This document shows, in pieces, positions 40,596-51,950 of a stretch of 64,000 nt of DNA. The position numbers were made by a program, and so were the translations under genes. The stretch is from Ariolimax columbianus (Eukaryota; Mollusca; Gastropoda; Stylommatophora; Arionidae). The DNA lies in NCBI GenBank assembly GCA_036924085.1, contig JAVGWX010000011.1:17809108-17873107 (forward strand). The letters run 5' to 3'. The notes under the pieces were generated by a model that made no database searches, was not told the origin of the DNA, and saw only the letters and a list, made by a program, of their open reading frames with translations. Numbering within the stretch: position 1 is the stretch's first letter; each line of letters opens with the position of its first letter.

Positions 40596-42196
40596 GTTTT
40601 AGTTTGAATATTTTGTTTCAGGAACATGTGTTCCTAAAAACGCTTTCCCACCCCCTGACAATCACTCTCTGTGTCTTTTTCTCGTTTCAGAAGACGTTAA
40701 TTAAACTAGATCTCCTGATGCCACTGAAGAAAGAGGTCGTGGACTAGTTTGAGAACAATCTATTCATTCATCAATGTTCTTACAAATACAGAGAAATACC
40801 ATGTTTTGTTTCACTAGCCAAATTTTCTGTTTCAAATTATGTTTTTCATTTGTTTAACACGGCTCCAATGGGAAAATATTCAGTGAATAATTGTTCCGCT
40901 CTCACTTTCAGAGTCAACATTTAATGAGATACACAATTTATTATCCATAATTGTTGCATTTCAGCTTCCTTATCTTTGTGTTCGATTGCTTGATCATTTC
41001 TTCAGTTTGGTCTATGGAGCCTTGTTCCGTGTCAATGGCAAGTTGAAGTACGGTTGTCCTTATCAGCGTTATCGAACCATTTTTTTGTGTTTGTGTGAGT
41101 GAGCGCGCGAGTGCGTGCGTGTGTGCGTGTGACCTGTATGCTCTTCCTGAAGTTGTTGTCATGTGACATGCCGTTCCTTAATTACATTTCGTCATTTTCG
41201 GCATATGCTCACTTTTTAATATTTGAATTATTCATAGAGCTGAAAGTAATGATTAATTGATTCAGTAAAATCTACTTTTAAAGGAAGTATTTCATGTTTT
41301 CACAAATCCCACTTTAAAATTGTTATCAGTTTCCTATGTTAGTAATATGTGTTATATATCTCTGGTTTCAGTAGGACATTGTTATTTGCAATAGGAAACT
41401 AATTATTTGCAAAATCAATTGAATTAAGTTTGTCACTTTAATCTGTACATTATTGCATATGGAAGTCATTTTATTCTTTATCCCTTTAATTAAGCAGTGC
41501 ATATACTATTTGTTATACTTATTTTATGTAATGTATTCTTCTCATTTGTAATTGCTTAACTCTGACATTATGGCAATCATATTTTCTAAATGTCGCAAGT
41601 GTATCTAGCATACTTTTCTCAAAGTAAAATACTTCCTTCCTTGTTGGTAAATGTAGGAGCATGAGAGCAACACTGAAGTTGATATCATGTTGTTCGTCCA
41701 TTGTAATCAATGAGGACCACCTTGTCAACTTTCACTGTTCGCATGAGTTCGAAAATGGCTAAAAAAGTCAATCCAAGATCTAAATTGTGTGCTGGACTTA
41801 TTACACAGAAAAAGGACACACCCTCCCACTTGGGTGGAAGCTTTTTTGCACACGATCCAAGACGGTGAGAATGTTCCATGCACCAAATATCAAAGGCACT
41901 TCCATTGTGCCATTCAAAGAAGACATTGATGTAGCGAGCGTAAATTAAAACAAAGTGACTTGCCCGTGAATTTTATTATAGTGAAGTGTTGCACACGTCA
42001 TCCTCTCTCTCTCGTCATTTACCCACCCTAATTCAATGGCAAGACATGGTCAAGACGACTGAGGATAAACGATAATGCAAATTTTTCTTTGGGTTTTCTC
42101 CTGAAGCCATTCCTGTGATTATGTATCCCACAAGGCAATGGGGCAGAATAGATCCGTTGATGTCCCAAGCTTTCACTCATTTGTATTATACATACG
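40596..42196. other. Mostly unique AT-rich sequence with a weak exon-like signal
   Basis: A good acceptor (ttttctcgtttcag, ending about 40690) precedes aagacgttaattaaac. Spliced from the donor at 24585 it would give a short alternative tail (E-D-V-N-stop) followed by a long AT-rich, apparently repeat-free stretch that could be 3' UTR. This is weak evidence and is not called as a gene. Short minus ORFs at 41519-41879 have no motif. Confidence 0.25.
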
Positions 42197-42197
42197 T

Positions 42198-42711
42198 ACG
42201 AGGCGTGTTCAAATGAAATCGGATCTAACTGCACCAAGTTAACATTAAAAAGTGTGTCGAAGACAACAGGGAAGAACTGGACAACGATGTTTAAAGAAGG
42301 ACGTGAGTTAACGAAAGTACTTCCTAGACCAGGTCAGGCGCATATCGTAGCGTCAGAAGATGGTATCGCCAACATTGATGCAGCAATTTGGGTGGACCGT
42401 CACCGGAGCTTACGTTCGCTACACTTGTATCACCATACACTGTCTGCATTCTGCGATGAATGTCAACTGGTCGACATCCTTCAGCTGTTAGAAACCAAAT
42501 GACCGCTCGCTCATCAAATCTGGATGGATTCCGAATCACACCTGCCATGTTTTCAACGGTCTGCTGAGGAAACTATGTGTCGGGGGAGAATGACATTTTG
42601 CAAACTTGACAGTTGGTATGTGTTGTTTACATCAGAAGCGACGTCATCATCCGCATCGTACGAATGCTCACTTGTTGCAATTACATCCGGTTTTATTTTA
42701 ACACGCCTCGT
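42198..42711. mobile_element. Rearranged mariner derivative with inverted internal segments
   Basis: Terminal inverted repeats cgaggcgtgttcaaatgaaa (left) and cgaggcgtgttaaaataaaa (right, reverse complement) bound about 514 bp. The left half on + encodes FKEGRELTKVLPRPGQAHIV (the transposase linker). The right half on minus encodes MAGVIRNPSRFDERAVIWFL and RPVDIHRRMQTVYGDT (the HTH). In a normal mariner these lie in series on one strand, so one half is inverted. The copy at 14485 shows the same + to minus junction type. Confidence 0.8.
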
Positions 42712-42824
42712 AATTCAGTATGCCTGAAACCAACAAGAGCCAGTGAGACTTGCCCAATCAATTTATGATGATATGTCCGAAGCAAAATTACAAGCATATA
42801 TAGAAAGGTACTAAATGGTGCCAT

Positions 42825-43080
42825 CTCCTTCTTGATCTGCCTCTGCCTCCCTTGCCCGGCACCATACCTTCCATTACAGTTCCTCTAAGACCGTTGTGTT
42901 TTTTGGTGGGGTCAAAGTATTTCAATGTTCTTTTCATTATAGAATTTATGAACTAGTTCTACGCTATGCCCAACTCTTTTCGAATGCATGTATTCTTCTT
43001 TCGGCCCATTGCATTCTGAGGATCCTACTATAACATGTCGACTCGAAAGACTCAAATTTATTTTTTGAGAAAGACTAGTA
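42825..43080 (-). pseudogene. LINE tail, same family as 16566-16935
   Basis: Minus-strand matches to that tail (accataccttccattacag; aagaccgttgtgt; cgaatgcatgtattc), much decayed. Confidence 0.6.
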
Positions 43081-43329
43081 GACAGATAAGAATGAAATCG
43101 TTTACTTGTATTTAGCAAGAAGAAAGAAGGATCTGATGGAGATTCATTGCAGGAAACAGAACGAGGACATATAGGTTATAAAGGAAGACTAGCCATTCGA
43201 ACCACATTGCTTTTTTGTGTTTAAAAAGAGCGTACTTTCCATTGGGAATCGGCAATGGAGTGATAGTGGGGAGCGAGGTAGGACTAACATTTAAAAAAGA
43301 ATAAGTCGGAGACATGTTCACAACCTTTT

Positions 43330-43560
43330 CGTACTGGTTGTATTATTCTTCTTCGAAGTTCGTTCTGAAAAGAACATTATGTCGTAGTTTGCAGCGAGGA
43401 TGCGATATCTGCGCCTTTCTGCCCAACACATCCGATATCAGCTATATCTTTTTAGTACCAGGTTTGCCTTCCCACTGCGATCACTGTCCAGGCTACGCTA
43501 GTGAATTGCGCAGCCTGTTTCAAGGTATGGTTCTTCGAGCAAGCAGCTAGCTATGAGATG
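43330..43560 (-). repeat. Dispersed repeat family S1, copy d
   Basis: Reverse S1 (gatatctgcgcctttctgcc; ttttagtaccaggtttgcc), continuing into an expanded left-end segment at 43555-43790. Confidence 0.78.
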
Positions 43561-43790
43561 CTGGCTGTCATGAGCTCTGAGTCGATGGAGGCTTCTCAGC
43601 TTTGAGTGTCTGGCTGTTGTCAGCTATGGGTCGCTGGCTGTTGTCAGCTCAGAGTCGCTGGCCCTGTCAGCTCTGAGTCTCTGACTGCTGTCAGCTATGA
43701 GTCACTGGCTGTTGTCAGCTATGAGTCGCTGGCTGTTGTCAGCTCAGAGTCGCTGGCTTCTGTCAGCTCTGAGTCGCATTGAGTAGAATA
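43555..43790 (-). repeat. About 24-bp array expanded from the S1 left segment
   Basis: Roughly nine units of gtcagctatgagtcgctggc, corresponding to the single 'agcgacccatagctgac' segment of S1. Confidence 0.82.
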
Positions 43791-43934
43791 AATGGTCTGA
43801 TAAAGTCATTAATATTGAACTGTAGGAAAGAACGAGACAGATGCCAGTGAGACTAGACGTAAAGAGAAGGAGTTGGCGATGGACAGGACAATAATTATGG
43901 AAACCAGCTGATAGTATTACAAGGCAGTCACTTG

Positions 43935-44200
43935 TAGACTTGTGGTAAGGTGTCCGCCTCAGGTGCAGAAGGTAGCGGGCTCAAATCACGGTGGAGACCT
44001 GGATTTTTTTCACGGGGATCTTCTGTTAAAAATGTCCCTGATCTCTAGGTAGTGATATCGGATTCGCGTGTTCAGCGTCGAGCGCGTTAAAAATCCCTTG
44101 GCAGTTAGAAATTGAAAAGAGTAGACTTAACGGCCGTTGCTCGGACACAATCTGAACATTATAGATAAAAATATACCTAAGTTATCCCCAGGCCTAGTAA
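43935..44200 (+). repeat. SINE family T copy
   Basis: Head ttgtggtaaggtgtccgcct (A-box region), gcgggctcaaatcacggtgg (B-box region), body ccctgatctctaggtagtga and cgcgttaaaaatcccttggc. It ends near ccaggcctagtaagttgc, without the CR1/L2-like tail. Confidence 0.82.
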
Positions 44201-45639
44201 GTTGCAGGAAATTTAAAATACATATTACCTGGCAATATACATTAACAACTTGCCTGTTTGAATACTAGTATTCCAAGTGAGCAGTCACTATTTGGATTCC
44301 TCTGGACAAAAGATGTAGGGGCAGACCTAAACACTCATGGAGAAGGGAATACGAGGAAAGTCAAGACAGGCCTAAAGATGATAGGACTGACATGGTGTGT
44401 AAGGGGGTGTAGAAGGGGGCTGGAAATTATGTTGCTTTTAAAAAAACTTGGCGAGTGTCTGTTGTGAACCTATGGTTGAAGAGTTTTGATTGATTGATTT
44501 TAGAATATGTTGATTTGTAGACAGGCCTTTGTGTGTTTAAACAAATTGAGGCTCAACCAACCGTCTTGCGATCTCATATCCCGAAAGAGACGCCAGAAGA
44601 TTTTTTTACGAAGGAGAAAAGGAAGCGAGTTATTCAACACTATTTCCATAGACGTCGGGAACTAATAATAGAATTATGTTTATAAGATAAAGAAAAACCA
44701 GCCTGGGTTAGGACACTATAAGGAAGAAATCATTTGTATGTTATACACGAAATCCCAGATAGATATAGCCACTGGGTGATTGAGTACGTATGCTTGCATG
44801 AATTGAGAAAATCAAGAATATGTACATATTGTATCTACTTATTGGTAATGAAGAACTGTTTTGCTTAAAGTGCACCTGGTGCTTTATAAAAAGATCTGGG
44901 TCACATGTTCTTAAATGATGTCGTCTCTAAAGGATTGTGTTAATAACAAATAAAAATGTGCACAAAACTACCTTTTTCAGTACAAGCTTCCTTTTATACT
45001 AAGACATGTCTTTTTTGGTTCTATGATATGCCAAAATCGGATAGATTTTAACAACTCGCATAAGTATAGAGCGTATAAACAATTTCAGCTCTCTATGTTG
45101 TGGGGAAGTTGGTTAAAATAGGAGAAATAGAAACCCACGCAAACTGACAACGGTCATGTCAAGTTAAAGAAAAAATTGAAGTTGTAGTTACCCTTCGCAA
45201 GCTAAGATGGCGACTTCGTCGGACTTGTGCTGCGAGAAGTGATCTCACAGGACTGTAAAGTTACAGCCGAACATGACAGGCTCTGTCAAACGTCGGGTAC
45301 TAGGAGTGTATTATATATTTGTTAATAGTACATAGACAAAGAAACAAGAACTGGATCACATATATTAGCGATGTTGAGTGAAGGCCATAATAGAACTGTC
45401 ACATTGCAGACATATCTTGCCTGTGATGCCTTTGAATGTCCGGAGCCGTACATCTGCTACACTGAAGTAAACCATGAATCTGTTTGGTATACTATTGTCA
45501 AGAACTGGTGGACTGTTAGCTCGTGGTGCTTCATTGCAGATTCGCTAGACGTTCGACAGAACGGCTTTGATTGTGAGTTCAGGTTAGGTTCTTTGCTCCA
45601 TTTTCTACAGAGACAATGACAACCTGTTTCTGGAATTCT
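44201..45639. other. Spacer, no supported gene
   Basis: Mostly unique AT-rich sequence. The ORF at 45371-45619 (82 codons) contains Cys residues but no known motif and is not called. Confidence 0.35.
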
Positions 45640-46440
45640 GAGTTATAAAATCACTTCATAAGAGTAGGAGAGACCAGTACCAATTTCAGAGCTGAAGCAA
45701 CAGATGTATATGCAGCAACTCAGATTCTTATCAGCCAAAACACAACTACAAGGAAGACGGTCATTCTAACAAACTCCAGGAGCGTTCTTCAAGCCATATT
45801 ATGCCTAAAACAGGATAAGCTCTCGCACGGAATAAAATATAACACTGGGTTACTGTCCCAAAAAGCAGATCTAGTCTTCCATTGGATTCTGTCAGTTGTA
45901 GGATTCTTGGAAACCAGAAAGCAGATAAGCTCCCAAAAGCTGGAAGTGGCAGAGCGCAGACGCACCATGCACAGCGCTATAAAGAAGTAAAGATACTAAT
46001 CAAACGATCAATGAGAACGGAATGGGGGACCAGCACAAAGAATACAAATCCAGAAAACGACAGCGTAGACACACTTGACAGAGATAAACAGACAGAGATC
46101 TTCAGAACCAGAACGGGACATTGCAGACTCAAGGCTCGTCTCCACAGAATGGGTCTTAGAGACACTCACACGCGGAGCTCCCAAGAAAAAACCAAAGCAT
46201 ATCTTGCAGGACTGCCCTGTTTATGCAGAGCAAAGAGAGGCAGTCTGGTCTGGGGGAGCGATCATCCGCGAAATGCCATGGGAGACCGCAGAAAACATGA
46301 AACGCAAAGTCTACTTCGTGTACCTTTTCTTGCTAGAATCATAGCATCAGTTGACCGAAGAACAAAAAGAATTGTGTGCTTTAAGAGGGAAAAAGGTTAT
46401 GCCCACTTTCCTTCCTTGCGCGATGTAAGATGGGACTAAA
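45640..46440 (+). pseudogene. RNase H LINE, second family
   Basis: A different RNase H-bearing LINE tail. Early frames read TNFRAEATDVYAATQILI (Glu block) and TVILTNSRSVLQA (Asp replaced by Asn in the 'TDS' block). The later frame reads GILGNQKADKLPKAGSGRA-type (His/Asp block with GN.KAD) and TEIFRTRTGHCRLKARLH, LQDCPVYAEQREAVW. Substitution of the catalytic Asp and frameshifts mean it is dead. Related tail at 27070-27375. Confidence 0.78.
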
Positions 46441-46985
46441 ACAGGTTGTGCGTGGGGATGGCAACTTCACTACGAAAAACTCATTTCTATAAAACTGCAG
46501 TGCAATTGGCTGGTGTCAATTACTAAAAGCTGGTCGAGGAAACCTAATGTAGTGTAAGACTAACCCTTCAACAATATGAGCGGGGTGGACGTTACGTTAT
46601 TAGTCAATCAATAAATCAATCAATGAAAATCTCTGTGTGTGTCTCTGACAGCCTCTGTGTCTCTTACCTTTCGGATTCCAGAACAGCAACGGTATCGCAA
46701 TGTCATTCTCCCCTTTGATCAAAATATTTCTTATTCTTTGCTATTTTTACTTTGCTATTTTACTTTGCTCTGTTTATGAACGTATTTGTGTCAATGCCTT
46801 TGTTGACCACCAAATTTCTGACCTAATGCTGCCTTAACATTACAGTTGAAAATCGTTATCTTTGTGTCAAACTCGATTTTTCTATGGAAGACCATACACG
46901 GAGAGCGACCATAAGTTACGTTATAATAGCCATGAAAACAAGTTAAGTATATCTTTTGGGCCTGATACAGGTCTGCACGATTTTA
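46441..46985. other. Spacer with a (CAAT)n patch
   Basis: The caatcaataaatcaatcaat patch at 46605-46625 probably marks a LINE/SINE tail. No gene seen. Confidence 0.4.
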
Positions 46986-46989
46986 ATAA

Positions 46990-46994
<5 letters not shown>

Positions 46995-47065
<71 letters not shown>
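46995..47065. repeat. (AT)n microsatellite
   Basis: About 70 bp of AT dinucleotide. Confidence 0.97.
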
Positions 47066-47068
<3 letters not shown>

Positions 47069-47192
47069 ATCCTACACATACAGCGTTGGAAATTGAATAC
47101 TGGACACGTGTGTGTTATTGTTGCTACATAAATGTATTCGCTGAAAATAAAACTGCTACCCCTTGTCCCTTAGAAGGTTTCAGACCCTTGCT

Positions 47193-47700
47193 TAACGACA
47201 TGCATTTTAGATACCACGCATTAGTCTACTTTACGACATACATGTTAGGCGCCACACATTAGCATACTTTACGACATACATTTTAGTTACTACGCAGTAG
47301 TCTACTTTAGGACATACATTTTAGATACCACGCATTAGTTAACTTTATGACATACATTTTAGGAAACACACATTAGCCTACTTTACGACATACATTTTAG
47401 GTACCACATATTAGTCTACTTTATGACATACATTTTAGGAAATACACATTAGCCTACTTTACGACATACATTTCAGGTACCACATATTAGCCTACTTTAC
47501 GACATACATTTTAGGTACCACATATTAGCCTACTTTACGACATACATGTTAGGTGCCACACATTAGCCTACTTTACGACATACATTTTAGATACCACGCA
47601 TTAGTCCACTTTATCACATACATCTTAGGAAACACACGTTAGCCTACTGTACTACATGCATATTAGGTACCACTTTACGACATACATTTTAGGTAACACA
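47193..47700. repeat. 38-bp minisatellite, about 13 units
   Basis: Units of acgacatacattttaggtac + cacatattagcctacttt with point variants and one shortened unit near the right end. Confidence 0.93.
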
Positions 47701-48314
47701 AACTGCCCAATTTTTCTCCGTCCTAATAAATAATCTCGTAATCCAAAATATTGTATATCTTCATTTCATATAATGGAGACTTTAAAACAACCGCGATTTA
47801 TGCATGTTACCTTCGCCAACATCTCATAATTATACAAAACTCCAACAAGCCATGAAGCAATACATTGTCTTTAGCATAAGCACCCTGTGTTTGAGCCTAA
47901 TATAACACTTAGCACGGGATATCCGATTAGCCAGATAACAGTAATACAGCCTAGTCGTGAACTGTGTTCACATGGCCAACTATTTCGTCGTCACAAGAGC
48001 AATGTGTGCCAGGCAACACATGGAGTTAATGAATGCTAATATCACACAAAATAAATTATTGAATAGTTATATAAAAATTAAATTTACTTATATAATACTG
48101 TTTTTTATTGGTACGGCGAAATATATTTTGAGTCATGCTGTTAGAATTGGATGCATTATACTTATATTTTTGGGTAGCAATATACAATACACTACTAAAT
48201 TTACTATTTTGTGTTGTTTATGTATTAGAAAGCTGTTTCTGTTTGTATACAGTTGACTCCCTTTGCAAATCAAAGAAGGATAATAAATGTTTGTAACCGT
48301 GCGGGGTCCGACAC
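47701..48314. other. AT-rich spacer
   Basis: A 99-codon + ORF (47957-48256) is hydrophobic and AT-driven, without signal or family resemblance; not called. Confidence 0.4.
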
Positions 48315-49205
48315 TCTCCCAGCGATAAAATAATCAGTAAAAGTGACTCGCTCTTCGACAAGGAAGTTAATCTTGTCCGGGACCCAATCCTGTCTCAAGT
48401 CGTGTCATCATCAACATTCACCAGTGGCGTCTCAGTCTCAGCAGACAATGCGCGTGGCACCCTGTCAGATGCGCGTCCTGATCAGTCCCCTGCATTTCAA
48501 CATCGTCTGCAATGACTGTAAAGGCCGATCCGCGAGTGACAGCCCCTGCCACAGATCGTACATATATGCTGGGGTGTCCCCCGATTTCTTCAGTCGTTCT
48601 CTTTTCTCTGCAGTCAGAAGGCCTCTACTAGCGTCGACTAATACTTTGCCCCTTTCAACTGTCTCCAAATAGCACGATCCTGGGCAATCGTTTCCCAAAC
48701 TTCGGATCGAATCTCGCATGACATCATGTCCCTTATGCATACGTCCTTGAATCGCATTGTGGGACGGCCGATTCTTCTAACTCCAATGATCAGCTATCAA
48801 TAGAATATATCATTTGATATCATCCCATCATCAATGCGATAAACATGTCCCAACCATCGAAGACGTCGTTGGCTCAACAACGAGTACATGGTGAGAGTGT
48901 TTGCTCGCTGTAAAATCAAATTATGTGGCACACTCTCTTGCCACCTAATCCTCAATAGACGTCGTAGGCACCTTATATAAATGGTGTTGAGTCGCCGCTA
49001 CTGCTTAGTGTCAGTGCTCCCATACCTGAGAGTCTCGCTTCCATACATGAGAGTGCCAAGAACGCAGGTCTGATAGACCCAGACCTTCGTGTAGTGAGAC
49101 GGCGCATTGTTCTCGTTACTGTCTTCGACAGGAAGGTCATGATGGTGCTGTAGTCGTGTATTCTTGTCAAAACGTGACCACCGGACGATCGGTATGTTCA
49201 TGCCC
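48315..49205 (-). pseudogene. LINE ORF2 C-terminal remnant
   Basis: Minus strand: VYQTCVLGTLMYGSETLRYG (RT end), RRLNTIYIRCLRRLLRIRW-type, RRLRWLGHVYRIDDGMIS, then RRIGRPTMRFKDVCIRDM and a degraded tail (48465-48740) with DRAIWRQLKGAKY-like sequence. The finger is not recognisable. It resembles the tail at 61960-62282. Confidence 0.78.
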
Positions 49206-50394
49206 ACATGCGGGCATGCTAGCGCTGTAGGAGTCTGGGTTGTTGGTTCTGGAGTTGGTACTATCCATCTCTTTCCTACTCAGCGATCCAGGCTTGAAAA
49301 GGTTCATTGGTTCCACTACTTTAGTCCGGCGTTGTAAAATTAATATAATTACTATCCTTTCAAAGTTACTTGTTAATGTTCGGTGTTTTGTTTGTTATTA
49401 ACTGTTTATAAATGTATCCCTTATTTTCTCATATTTAGCAACAATAGTAGTCACTCTTTACGCACCAGACTAGTTTAATCACATTATAATTAAGTTGAAT
49501 TCAAATATTTTGTGTAACACGATTTTTGCGCTTTTACTTTATATTTGAGATAAAAATCTAACCTAGTAATTATGCAGTATTTATTGGAACAATATTCCAT
49601 TTCTCCATTTGTTAATTTTGAGTAAAGGCATTTATTTCTTTATGTTATATTTCCTGTAACACTCAATTAAATTAACTTTAATGTCACAAGTGTTTTGTGC
49701 TGTTCATCTGTCTAATAAGACAGGTTCTTATGTGTTGTTGTATTTATGTATATTTGTTTCGCACTTTGGTTGTACATATGTAAGAATATTTGTTTTTTAA
49801 AATACCAAGGGGCTATAATCGGATTGTGCACGTCGGTAATAGAACCACATGAGTGCAGCACAGACATTACACACACACACAATGACACACATCCATACAA
49901 TGACCAACACCCTGATATAACAAAAAAGACTATGTCTGAGGTTGACAGGTAGTGAATTCACAAAAAGAAAGCCAAATTCTTAAGCGAAAAAAAATATATA
50001 GTAAAATAAAAATTTGTTTTTATTTTACATCTTCCAGAATGAAAATTGGGATTGAGTAGTAACATTAGCATTCTGAAAACGTGTTATTATGCAGTTATCA
50101 TGTCTAACTCGTAATCCTTACTTTGACAAGTACATGAAGGATGGCTACATCGTGTATGGAAAGCAGAATACGGGCCTCAAGCCTTCTGATGCGTATGCTG
50201 AGTTGGAACATACAAGGGAAGAGTGCAGTACGAAGCGTGAAAAATATCGGACAAGTAGGATTTAACGAAGAAAGTTACCAGAGCCTCATGGGCAGAACTC
50301 AAGAACATATATGAGATTTTGAGGTTGGCTGTAACACTGGTCCTACGCTTTCGTGATAATCTGAAAGGAATAAGGAAAATATATCTTTAGTAGA
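49206..50394. other. AT-rich spacer
   Basis: Short CA-rich patch near 49870-49890; no motif-bearing ORF and no repeat partner recognised. Confidence 0.45.
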
Positions 50395-50760
50395 GATCAA
50401 GATGTTGAGCAGTGCATGAGCTGCAGCGATCAGCGACCCATAGCTGACTGCTAGCGTCAGGGCCAGCGACCCATAGCTGACTGCTAGCGTCAGGGCCAGC
50501 GAACCAGAGCTGCCAAGATCTGTTTTCGCCTCCACGCGGTGATCTTGGATTACAGGTTTCAACGTGGCAGACTGGTTAATGAGAAGGGATCAAAGAATTA
50601 AGGCTAACCCGGTACTAAAAATTACCTGTTGAAGTTGGACCGAAAGCTGTAAAAATCGTAGTCAACAACACAACACATTCCGTTCTCCTGGCAACATCCT
50701 GCAACTTGCAAAGCCCATCTCGTGGCAAGATAGCAGGAGATTGAGAACGAACGAAGAAGG
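50395..50760 (+). repeat. Dispersed repeat family S1, copy e with internal duplication
   Basis: Full-length S1 in which the 33-bp segment cgacccatagctgactgcta + gcgtcagggccag occurs twice in tandem (about 50435-50500), an early stage of the expansion seen at 43555. Confidence 0.87.
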
Positions 50761-51589
50761 AGAAGATATCACTAATGTATTTATTATGCAACATAATTCG
50801 CATGTCTTTTTTTGTGTTGATAAGTATGTACTGGTAATTGTGTTCAATAATTTATTGTTAAATGTTTTACTAAGCATATGTTACGCAATTTTCCATGTGA
50901 GGCATTATGTAATGTATGTATTAATAAGCATGCAACATTTTGTATATCATTTTATCTTGACCTCACTCTGTTTCATTTCACTCTATCCTACAGTCACACT
51001 CTTGCACAACTTTCACACGTGCCCTCATGGTGAGGCCCTTCCATTGCACTTTGGTTGGGCTAGCTTCTGAGGGCGCACAAACCTAGCATGGGTACATACA
51101 GACGCACACATGCATCCAAGCACTGGTTTATGCGTCCTGATATCGCCCAATGGACTACGGTCTGGGGTGGAAAATGGCGCGCCTCCGCCAGTAGAAACTA
51201 GTGAGGCAAACATCTAAGCAAAAAAAAAACCCCAAAAAAGAAAAGAAAAGAAAAGTTTATGAAAAATATATTTTTTATTTACATAGTCGAAAATACAAAG
51301 TTAAAGTTAGTCCCATAATATAATACATCTGTCAGAGATGAAGAGTTGCATACTCTATTGTACCAAGTCACATTTTCTATGAGTTGAGGTGACCAGTTTC
51401 TTTTCTTCTGCATTGTTTTTCGTAAATATGAAATTCAGAAGCCATTTTACAAGTGCAAAGAGTGGAGCAGTTTTATCAGAAGAGACGAGCCAACTTACTG
51501 CCTGTCCTGCCATTCTGGCAATACAAAACCAGTTCACGATGTTAATTCTCTTTTGCATGTACTAGAGCAAGATGATAAATAGATCATGT
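50761..51589. other. Spacer, nothing recognised
   Basis: AT-rich, with a GA-rich patch at 51230-51255. No motif-bearing ORF. Confidence 0.4.
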
Positions 51590-51875
51590 TTTGAAAATCT
51601 GCTTTGAAATCTTTCTATCCATTCATATACTCTTCTCTCACTCAACTTTCTCCATACTAAACCGTCATACTTCTATAAATTTCAAAAGGTGTCACACTCT
51701 CTGACCACAGTGCAAATCGACAGTAGCGTGGTCATGTTGTATGCTATATTGCGAACGCGCATACTGCTCGATTGTCACAATCACTCCATAGCGTATTGTT
51801 AAAGAATCAGTTTGTGTCCTGAAATAAGATGTTCCGTTGTATATACTTTTGCATACACTTTATAATATAATGTCT
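51590..51875 (-). mobile_element. Mariner 5' fragment
   Basis: The minus strand encodes RKLSERRVYEWIERFQS, the HTH/linker entry of mariner transposases. Its upstream 200 bp match 34430-34600 (gcgcatactgctcgat; tagtttgtgt/cagtttgtgt; actttataata). No downstream transposase. Confidence 0.7.
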
Positions 51876-51917
51876 GTTACTGGATGACTATATCTCGTTT
51901 TTACAAGTGATCTATTT

Positions 51918-51950
51918 TAGGGGATTCCGTGGCGAAGTGGTTAGCGTTGT
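51918..51950 (+). repeat. SINE family U head fragment
   Basis: ggggattccgtggcgaagtg + gttagcg matches the heads at 20590-20612 and 36940-36962; the body is absent. Confidence 0.65.

Noticed and set aside
45371..45619. An 82-codon + ORF with several Cys residues
   Set aside because: No signal peptide, Cys spacing or family resemblance; length is within chance for this region.
47957..48256. A 99-codon hydrophobic ORF that could be a membrane protein
   Set aside because: AT-driven Ile/Leu/Phe composition, no charged flanks typical of membrane segments and no splice context.
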